From an uncultured Bacilli bacterium (GTDB lineage Bacteria; Bacillota_I; Bacilli_A; RF39; UBA660), in the NCBI GenBank assembly GCA_947631885.1, contig CANRMZ010000088.1, positions 1 through 5,454 of the forward strand: a stretch of DNA of 5,454 nt. The letters run 5' to 3'. A program made the translations under genes and the position numbers. Below the pieces are notes generated by a model. That model worked only from the letters and a program-made list of their open reading frames with translations. It did not search any database and was not told the origin of the DNA. This document shows positions 1 through 4,491 of the stretch, one piece after another. Numbering within the stretch: the first letter of the stretch is position 1; every line of letters starts with the position of its first letter.

Positions 1-546
1 GAAAGTCAATACCAACTTAATACAGCCAAAAGTAAATGCAATAATACTGAAAATGTAGCAGAGGTTTTATCATATAACAATAATAATATGATTTTAACTA
101 CAAATCAAAATTATAGATGTAACTTATATTTTGATAGAAAAAAAGATGAGCCACTTGAAATAACAAAAGTAGAAGTTGATACTAGTGAATATTATACAGT
201 AAAACTGACTGTTAATGCTAAAGGTGGAAGTGGGAATTATACTTATACTGTTGAAAATACTTGTACAAAATGTAGTAAAACTCAGGAAAAATGTGGACGA
301 AATTCAACTGATAGCATTATTTCAACAAATAGTAATATAATAACTATATCTAATTTAGAAACATATGTTGATGCACTATATAATCAATTATTTAAAGTTA
401 AAGTGTCAGACGGACAGACCTTTGCTGAACAAACTATTAGTGTAGAACTAACTGAACCATGTAATGGACCACAAGCTCCTGATGGAACATGCGTTGTACC
501 TGTAGTTTGCGAACCAGATTTAGGAATACCGGATTTAGTAACGTAG
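1..546 (+). CDS. C-terminal part of a cysteine-rich, probably exported Ig-like protein (5' end outside window)
   Basis: The frame is open from base 1, so the gene starts upstream; a Met codon at 88 lies inside it and has no convincing ribosome site, so I do not take it as the start. The visible 181 residues hold eight cysteines (13, 40, 88, 91, 98, 154, 164, 170 of the visible part), three of them clustered as CxxC-x6-C. Residues about 50-150 alternate hydrophobic and polar positions in the manner of an Ig/PKD-like beta-sandwich, with a GGSGNYTYTV strand-turn typical of such repeats and a closing strand around VKVSDGQTF. The tail is Pro/Cys-rich (PDGTC, PVVCEPD). Many cysteines together with beta structure suggest an extracytoplasmic protein with disulfides, but no signal peptide or sorting motif is visible because the N-terminus is missing and the C-terminus lacks LPxTG and a membrane anchor. 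Function is unknown; a pilin-like or surface adhesin role is possible but not shown. Confidence 0.7.
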   Translation, partial: ESQYQLNTAKSKCNNTENVAEVLSYNNNNMILTTNQNYRCNLYFDRKKDEPLEITKVEVDTSEYYTVKLTVNAKGGSGNYTYTVENTCTKCSKTQEKCGRNSTDSIISTNSNIITISNLETYVDALYNQLFKVKVSDGQTFAEQTISVELTEPCNGPQAPDGTCVVPVVCEPDLGIPDLVT

Positions 547-577
547 AAAAATTAAAGATTTTTTTAATTTTTCTTTT
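545..577 (+). terminator. Rho-independent terminator overlapping the stop codon of the upstream gene
   Basis: A perfect 12-bp inverted repeat (545-556 with 563-574) flanks a 6-nt loop and runs into TTT at 575-577. The left arm begins on the last two bases of the TAG stop at 544-546. The stem is almost all A/T with a U-rich right arm, a common terminator form in AT-rich genomes. No T-run follows on the minus strand, so it should act mainly on + strand transcripts, and it separates the exported protein gene from the tyrS promoter. Confidence 0.7.
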
Positions 578-599
578 AGTATAATATTTAGAATTTCAC

Positions 600-628
600 T
601 TGCAATTTTTATGATAATTATTTATAAT
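600..628 (+). promoter_or_regulatory. Sigma-A-type promoter of the tyrS T-box leader
   Basis: A -35 of TTGCAA (600-605) and a perfect -10 of TATAAT (623-628) are separated by 17 bp. The expected transcription start is about 635, which gives a leader of about 150 nt before the tyrS ATG at 786. A second TATAAT at 580-585 has no reasonable -35 box at the right distance. The site lies just downstream of the previous gene's terminator. Confidence 0.7.
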
Positions 629-634
629 GATAGC

Positions 635-770
635 AATTGAAGTTAAGAGAAATTTACAACTTCTCGTTTCAAATCGTAGTTGGCGTTAACAATTAAGTGT
701 ATGAAATCTCATAAAGTAAGGTGGTACCGCGAGAATATCTCGTCCTTATATGTTATGAGATTTTTCTTTT
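635..770 (+). ncRNA. Tyrosine-responsive T-box leader riboswitch (short form) of tyrS
   Basis: The T-box core GGTGGTACCGCG is at 720-731, followed by its partner CGTCCTTA at 741-748. The antiterminator can be drawn as UAAGG (717-721) with CCUUA (744-748), a bulge containing UGGU (722-725), and CGAGA (730-734) with UCUCG (738-742). The variable base of UGGU is U, which fits the A discriminator of bacterial tRNA-Tyr (ACCA end). A candidate tyrosine specifier UAC is at 655-657, in the loop of a hairpin closed by GAAGUU (639-644) and AACUUC (658-663). Uncharged tRNA-Tyr should stabilise the antiterminator and allow tyrS expression. From the predicted start to the T-box core is only about 85 nt, too short for canonical Stems I-III. 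The T-box identity is firm; the Stem I drawing is my inference and competes with GAGAA (647-651)/UUCUC (661-665). Confidence 0.88.
704..770 (+). terminator. T-box attenuator terminator before tyrS
   Basis: The U-tract TTTTTCTTTT occupies 761-770. Two pairings can place a stem before it. The classical competing one is AUCUCGU (737-743) with AUGAGAU (755-761), with one G-U pair; it consumes the 3' half of the antiterminator stem. The other is an 11-bp perfect helix, 704-714 with 753-763, which would enclose the whole antiterminator. Termination here would be the default when tRNA-Tyr is charged. Which helix works in the cell cannot be decided from sequence. Confidence 0.7.
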
Positions 771-785
771 GAAAGGAGCATATAT

Positions 786-2012
786 ATGACACTTTATGAA
801 GAATTAAAATGGCGAGGACTTATTCAAGATATTAGTAGTCCTGAATTAATTGATAAGTTAAATAATGGAGGACTTACCTTTTATATAGGAACAGATCCTA
901 CTGCTGATTCCATGCATATTGGTCACTATTCATCATTCTTAATTAGTAAAAGACTTGCTAAGCATGGTCATAGACCTATTTTATTAATCGGTGGAGCAAC
1001 AGGTCTTATCGGCGATCCTAAACCGGATAGTGAAAGACCGATGATTACATATGAAGAAGTAGCTCATAATATCGAGGGACTAACTAAACAAGCTAAAGAA
1101 ATATTTGGTTTTGAAGTAGTAAATAACTATGATTGGACTAAAGATATTAATATTCTTGATTTCTTAAGAGATTATGGTAAATATTTTAATGTTAATTATA
1201 TGCTTGCTAAAGATAAGGTAAAATCTAGACTTGAAACAGGTATTACTTATGCTGAATTTTCTTATATGATTTTACAAGCTTTAGATTTCTTACATTTATA
1301 CGAGAACTACGGCTGTACTTTACAAGTCGCCGGATCAGATCAATGGGGTAATATTACTTCTGGTATAGAGCTTATTCGTAAAAAACTTGATAAAGAAGCT
1401 TATGGTATGGTTATGCCTTTGGTAACTGATTCCAATGGCAAGAAATTTGGAAAGACGGAAGGTAATGCTTTATGGCTTGATAAGAATAAAACTTCAAGCT
1501 TTGAGCTATATCAATACTTTATTAATCTTGAAGATTCAATGATTATTTCTTACTTAAAGATGCTTACTTTTTTAACTCCTGAAGAGATAGAGAATATTGA
1601 AAAAGAACATACTGCTGCTCCCGAAAAGAGAATTGCTCAAAAAGCTTTAGCAAAAGAAATAATTACGGATTTACATGGTGCTGAAGAGTATGAAAAAGCG
1701 GTAAAGCAAGCTGAAAGCTTATTCTCTGGTGATGTTTTTAACTTAAGTGCTGACTTTTTAACAACACAGTTTAAAGATGTACCTCACTTTGAGATAGAAC
1801 TTGGTTTAAATATCGTTGATACTTTAGTAAATGCTAAGATATGTTCATCAAAAAGAGAAGCCAGAGAGATGGTTTCTGGTAATGCTATCAGTATTAATGG
1901 CGTTAAAGAAACTAATTTAGAAAGGGTAATTAATAAAGAAGATTTAATTGAAGATAAAGTCTTACTTATTAAAAAAGGTAAAAAGAATTATTTCTTAGGA
2001 ACACTTAAGTAG
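786..2012 (+). CDS. tyrS: Tyrosyl-tRNA synthetase (TyrRS), class I
   Basis: This cytoplasmic enzyme activates tyrosine with ATP and loads it on tRNA-Tyr (EC 6.1.1.1). The 408 residues match the usual bacterial length. The Rossmann catalytic domain opens with YIGTDPTADSMHIGH (33-47), which carries the HIGH motif at 44-47. TEFSYM-type tyrosine-pocket residues follow (AEFSYMILQALDF, 156-168), then QVAGSDQWGN (180-189), and the KMSKS-equivalent KFGKT at 220-224. An alanine at 182 stands where many TyrRS have the first glycine of GGSDQWGN. After an alpha-helical linker, the C-terminal S4 RNA-binding domain lies around 345-400 (SSKREAREMVSGNAISING). The ATG start follows a strong GAAAGGAG (771-778) by 7 nt. 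The gene is preceded by its own promoter and a Tyr T-box leader, so it should be induced when tRNA-Tyr is uncharged. No frameshift or missing catalytic motif is seen. Confidence 0.98.
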   Translation: MTLYEELKWRGLIQDISSPELIDKLNNGGLTFYIGTDPTADSMHIGHYSSFLISKRLAKHGHRPILLIGGATGLIGDPKPDSERPMITYEEVAHNIEGLTKQAKEIFGFEVVNNYDWTKDINILDFLRDYGKYFNVNYMLAKDKVKSRLETGITYAEFSYMILQALDFLHLYENYGCTLQVAGSDQWGNITSGIELIRKKLDKEAYGMVMPLVTDSNGKKFGKTEGNALWLDKNKTSSFELYQYFINLEDSMIISYLKMLTFLTPEEIENIEKEHTAAPEKRIAQKALAKEIITDLHGAEEYEKAVKQAESLFSGDVFNLSADFLTTQFKDVPHFEIELGLNIVDTLVNAKICSSKREAREMVSGNAISINGVKETNLERVINKEDLIEDKVLLIKKGKKNYFLGTLK

Positions 2013-2056
2013 GCTATTAAATTAAGCTATATTCTTAATATCTCATATCTTAAAGT

Positions 2057-2062
2057 GAAAGG
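2057..2062 (+). promoter_or_regulatory. Shine-Dalgarno site that fixes the start of the small Tyr-rich gene
   Basis: GAAAGG ends directly against an in-frame TTG at 2063, leaving no spacing for that codon. It is 9 nt before the ATG at 2072, a normal distance, so ATG 2072 is the better start. Confidence 0.65.
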
Positions 2063-2071
2063 TTGAGATAT

Positions 2072-2299
2072 ATGAACTATTCTAATAATAGATATAGATA
2101 TCCTATGAATAATTATGGGGATAATCGCTTCATTGTTCCATTTCTTTTAGGAGGTCTTGCAGGTGGAGCCGCGGTAGGTTTAACTAGACCTAGACCAATA
2201 TATAATGTTGCACCACAAAATCCTGGTTATCCACAAGGATTTAATCCAGCTTATCCATATGGAAACTATTCATACTCTTATTACTATCCAATGTGGTAG
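2072..2299 (+). CDS. Small tyrosine/proline-rich protein with one hydrophobic segment, function unknown
   Basis: I do not recognise this 75-residue protein. It has three parts: a polar Asn/Tyr/Arg-rich head (1-19), a glycine-rich hydrophobic stretch FIVPFLLGGLAGGAAVGL (20-37) that could insert in or lie on a membrane, and a Pro/Tyr-rich tail ending SYYYPMW. Thirteen of 75 residues are tyrosine (11 TAT and 2 TAC codons). There is no cleavable signal peptide. Small proteins of this style occur in spore-forming and other Bacillota, but I cannot assign it to a family. It begins 59 bp after the tyrS stop with no convincing terminator or promoter between, so it is probably on the T-box-controlled transcript. 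Its last 59 bp overlap tail to tail with the opposite-strand SEDS gene, and the overlapped part encodes the Tyr-rich tail. The clear ribosome site and protein-like composition make it likely real. Confidence 0.7.
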   Translation: MNYSNNRYRYPMNNYGDNRFIVPFLLGGLAGGAAVGLTRPRPIYNVAPQNPGYPQGFNPAYPYGNYSYSYYYPMW

Positions 2300-3353
2300 T
2301 TAAAGAAAGAATTATTCCTAGGTAAATAAAATAGAAAAGCATACTACTTCCACCATAAGAAAGAAAAGGAAGAGTTATGCCAATGATGGGGACAAGTCCA
2401 ATATTCATTAGAATATTTATAAGAACTTGAACACCAAACATTAAATTAAAGCTAACTATTAAATAGTTGGTTTTTTTTAGATGATTTTTTCTTAAAATAT
2501 TATTAATGTATAAAATAAATAGAGCATATAAAATAATTATTATAAGGGCAACGATAAAACCAAAGTTACCGATACTAAAAGCAAAGATAAAATCAGTAGC
2601 TCCCTCGGGGATATATAGGGCCATATTATTAAAGCCATTTCGAAATAAAGGGGCTGAGAAAATAGATATTAAGGCTAAATCAAGCTGGTAATTATTAGTC
2701 CTAAAATTAATAAGACGATCAACTCGGTAGAAAAAGGATGTGCCTATAAGTTTAATTAAGATATCTTGATTAAACATAAATAAAAAGGTAAAACCGCCGA
2801 TTAGTAAAAGGGATAAAAGTAAAAATAAAAAGTAATAATACCATTTTAGTTTAAGAAAAAAGAGCATAATAGCAAATATTAAAATATAAAAAATTATTGC
2901 TCCCGTATCAGGTTCTAGAAAAACTAATATCGAAGGAATAAGAGTATATATAAACATTTTAATAAACTTAATAAGCTTTTTATCTTTACTACATAGGACA
3001 TTAATTAAAACTAAGGCTAAAGCAAGTTTCATAAATTCACTAGGCTGAAAATTAATAGGGCCAATACTAATCCAGGCTCTAATGTTATTAATAGAATCAC
3101 CAAATAATAAAAGGTATAAGAGTAAAATATTTAAGACATAATAAAATAATTTGGCGTATTTAAAAAGATGATTAACATTTCTTTTGCTAAAAAAGATCAT
3201 TGTTATAAACCCGGCGATATACCAGATAGTTTGCTTTATATAATAATATTCATATAGGTTATTTAGATATTTCGCATTATATAAATTTATAACACTTATA
3301 ATAAAAAATATAAATATATATAAATAGATTCTATTATCCTTTAATTTAGTCAT
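2241..3353 (-). CDS. FtsW/RodA/SpoVE-family (SEDS) peptidoglycan glycosyltransferase
   Basis: SEDS proteins are multipass membrane enzymes that polymerise lipid II into glycan strands, usually with a class B penicillin-binding protein. The 370 residues hold about ten hydrophobic segments. Family motifs are present in order: RAWISIGPINFQPSEFMKL (92-110), EPDTGA (147-152), IPEGATDFIFA (248-258) with the expected catalytic Asp at 254, and NIGLVPIIGITLPFLSYGG (317-335). The segment after TDFIFA reads FSIGNFGF where FtsW, RodA and SpoVE normally have a GEELGF-like acidic pair; the loop YQLDLALISIFSAPLFRNG (222-240) is also diverged. I cannot tell whether this is the elongation, division or sporulation paralogue, so no symbol is given. 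The ATG at 3353-3351 has no clear ribosome site and no in-frame alternative just upstream. Residues 352-370, a polar tail after the last membrane segment, are the part overlapping the convergent small gene. Confidence 0.93.
   Translation of the reverse strand: MTKLKDNRIYLYIFIFFIISVINLYNAKYLNNLYEYYYIKQTIWYIAGFITMIFFSKRNVNHLFKYAKLFYYVLNILLLYLLLFGDSINNIRAWISIGPINFQPSEFMKLALALVLINVLCSKDKKLIKFIKMFIYTLIPSILVFLEPDTGAIIFYILIFAIMLFFLKLKWYYYFLFLLLSLLLIGGFTFLFMFNQDILIKLIGTSFFYRVDRLINFRTNNYQLDLALISIFSAPLFRNGFNNMALYIPEGATDFIFAFSIGNFGFIVALIIIILYALFILYINNILRKNHLKKTNYLIVSFNLMFGVQVLINILMNIGLVPIIGITLPFLSYGGSSMLFYFIYLGIILSLTTTLDSNKSMNSFHMDKLD
2452..2478 (+). terminator. Candidate + strand terminator lying antisense inside the SEDS gene
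   Basis: CTAACTA (2452-2458) pairs with TAGTTGG (2464-2470), with one G-U pair and a 5-nt loop, and is followed at once by eight T (2471-2478). This is the best + strand intrinsic terminator I see after the tyrS and small-gene stop codons, about 150 nt past the small gene. On the minus strand the same bases encode SEDS residues (KKTNYLIVS) and lack a T-run after the hairpin, so any effect is on + strand transcripts. It could be a chance product of the coding sequence. Confidence 0.5.
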
Positions 3354-3439
3354 GTTATTAGTATGTAATTTTTATTAAGAAAGATAATTATAAGTAGCAA
3401 TATTCTTTGGTTTTACATATACTTTAGTAGGTGATAATA
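3354..3439. promoter_or_regulatory. Divergent intergenic region with weak promoter candidates both ways
   Basis: These 86 bp separate the SEDS gene (-) from the 98-residue gene (+). On the minus strand TATAAT reads from 3392 to 3387, without a good -35 box. On the plus strand TAGCAA (3395-3400), a 17-bp spacer and TATACT (3418-3423) would start transcription only about 10 nt before the ATG at 3440. Both are weak and unproven. No hairpin or operator-like repeat stands out. Confidence 0.3.
3429..3434 (+). promoter_or_regulatory. Shine-Dalgarno site that fixes the start of the 98-residue gene
   Basis: AGGTGA lies 5 nt before the ATG at 3440. It overlaps the in-frame GTG at 3431, which therefore looks like part of the ribosome site rather than the start. 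Confidence 0.6.
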
Positions 3440-3736
3440 ATGAATAATTTACCAAAGGTAACGGCTTTTGAAATTAAAGAAAAATTAAATAATTCGCAAG
3501 AAAGATTTTATGGTAGTAACAATACTATTGAAGAAAATGAAAAACCTCGCAATATAATGTCTAAAATAAATGATATTTTTGCGGATAGTAGTTATGTTTA
3601 TAAGAAGAGAGCTAGGATAACTTTAAAAAACGATATTGTCGAAGAAACTATAATTGGGAGAACCAAAGATGAACTTTTAACCATGCGGGGAAGTAAGATT
3701 AGAATTGACGATATCGTAGATATAAATAAGATTTAA
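3440..3736 (+). CDS. Hypothetical 98-residue protein with a C-terminal small beta-barrel-like segment
   Basis: I do not recognise this protein. The N-terminal half (1-50) is polar and probably helical or disordered (TAFEIKEKLNNSQ). The C-terminal half (about 52-98) alternates strand-like segments and short turns: KKRARITL, VEETIIGRT, ELLTMRG, SKIRIDDIVDI. That layout resembles an SH3-like or Sm-like small beta-barrel, with the DDIVDI ending also seen in YolD-like proteins, but the match is of shape only. No signal peptide, membrane segment or metal-binding motif is present, so a cytoplasmic location is likely. It is transcribed divergently from the SEDS gene. A separate promoter candidate follows it before the SDR, and no terminator is visible after its TAA, so read-through into the SDR is possible. 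Confidence 0.7.
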   Translation: MNNLPKVTAFEIKEKLNNSQERFYGSNNTIEENEKPRNIMSKINDIFADSSYVYKKRARITLKNDIVEETIIGRTKDELLTMRGSKIRIDDIVDINKI

Positions 3737-3765
3737 TAGACTTTAAAAAACCATTTTGATACAAT
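3737..3765 (+). promoter_or_regulatory. Promoter candidate for the SDR-PLP enzyme operon
   Basis: TAGACT (3737-3742) and TACAAT (3760-3765) are spaced by 17 bp, and TG at 3757-3758 gives an extended -10. The expected start is about 3772, leaving a 15-nt leader that carries the AGGAAAG ribosome site before the ATG at 3787. Confidence 0.45.
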
Positions 3766-3786
3766 AAAAACAGGTAGGAAAGTAAG

Positions 3787-4491
3787 ATGGATTTTAGTAA
3801 TTTAGTTATATTAGTAACCGGAGCATCTTCAGATTTAGGTAATAATTTAATAGATATTTTAAAATATAATAATGCTACTATTATAGGAACGTATCATAAA
3901 AGTAAAGTGGCAAGTAATATTGACTTAGTAAAGTGCGATATTACTAGTGAAAAAGATGTTAAGAAATTATTTGAATATTTAAAAAAGAAATATAATGGTA
4001 TAGATGTTCTTATTAATTTAGCAGCCCTATCAAAAGATGAATTTTTCTTAGAAAAAGATGCTGATAGTTTCATGGATGTTTTAAAGACTAATGTCCTTGG
4101 AACCTTTTTGCTATGTAAGTATTTTGCTCTTTATAATGAAAAGGGCACAATTATTAATATGTCGTCTTTAGACGCCAGTGAAAGCTATAACGAATATAAT
4201 ATGGACTATGCAGCTTCGAAAAGTGCGGTGGAATGTTTAACTAAAGATTTGGCTAGAAATCTTAAAAATATTAAAGTGTGTGCACTTGCTCCCGGATGGA
4301 TTGATACTGATAATGTTCGGGCATGTGATCCTAATTATATAAAACGAGAACTAGAAAAAAGCGAGCAGCCGAAGCTTTTAACTAAAGATGAAGTATCGCT
4401 TAAAATAATTGAAATGATTGTTAATAATGATAACTATATAACAGGAGATATAATTCATATGAAAGAAGGAAATATAAATGGATACAATTGA
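3787..4491 (+). CDS. Short-chain dehydrogenase/reductase (SDR), NAD(P)-dependent
   Basis: The 234 residues form one classical SDR Rossmann domain. Visible elements are the cofactor loop TGASSDLG (11-18), Asp51 in KCDIT near the adenine ring, NLAA (77-80) in place of NNAG, Asn102 in KTNVLG, the active-site serine region MSSLDA (125-130), YAASK (141-145) supplying catalytic Tyr141 and Lys145, and APGWIDTD (168-175). Asp16 stands where many classical members have the middle glycine of the TGxxxGxG loop. The substrate is unknown. FabG-like acyl-carrier reductase and YmfI-type EF-P aminopentanone reductase are possible, but nothing nearby supports either. Start: ATG after AGGAAAG with normal spacing and a promoter candidate upstream. 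The stop codon lies 14 nt inside the next gene, so the two are probably co-transcribed and translationally coupled. Confidence 0.93.
   Translation: MDFSNLVILVTGASSDLGNNLIDILKYNNATIIGTYHKSKVASNIDLVKCDITSEKDVKKLFEYLKKKYNGIDVLINLAALSKDEFFLEKDADSFMDVLKTNVLGTFLLCKYFALYNEKGTIINMSSLDASESYNEYNMDYAASKSAVECLTKDLARNLKNIKVCALAPGWIDTDNVRACDPNYIKRELEKSEQPKLLTKDEVSLKIIEMIVNNDNYITGDIIHMKEGNINGYN

Noticed and set aside
1971..1997. Minus-strand hairpin plus T-runs in the tyrS 3' end as the SEDS gene terminator
   Set aside because: The stem is 5 bp and weak, the T-run is interrupted by ACC, and it overlaps Lys-rich coding sequence; too weak to list.
2021..2039. ATTAAG/CTTAAT hairpin between tyrS and the small gene as a terminator
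   Set aside because: The stem is only 6 bp of mostly A/T and no T-run follows on either strand.
2063..2071. TTG start three codons upstream for the small Tyr-rich protein
   Set aside because: The GAAAGG ribosome site abuts this codon with no spacing, while ATG 2072 has a normal 9-nt spacing.
2506..2691. Open frame of 61 codons on the + strand
   Set aside because: It lies wholly antisense to conserved SEDS motifs, has no ribosome site, and its Lys/Ile-rich product looks like a shadow frame.
3431..3439. GTG start three codons upstream for the 98-residue protein
   Set aside because: The GTG lies within the AGGTGA ribosome site that serves ATG 3440.
3440..3736. Assignment of the 98-residue protein to the Veg or YolD families
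   Set aside because: Only the general beta-strand pattern and the final DI motif resemble them; no diagnostic motif is seen.
786..4491. Mycoplasma genetic code (TGA as tryptophan)
   Set aside because: Trp codons checked in tyrS, the SDR and the SEDS gene are TGG, and no gene carries an internal TGA.
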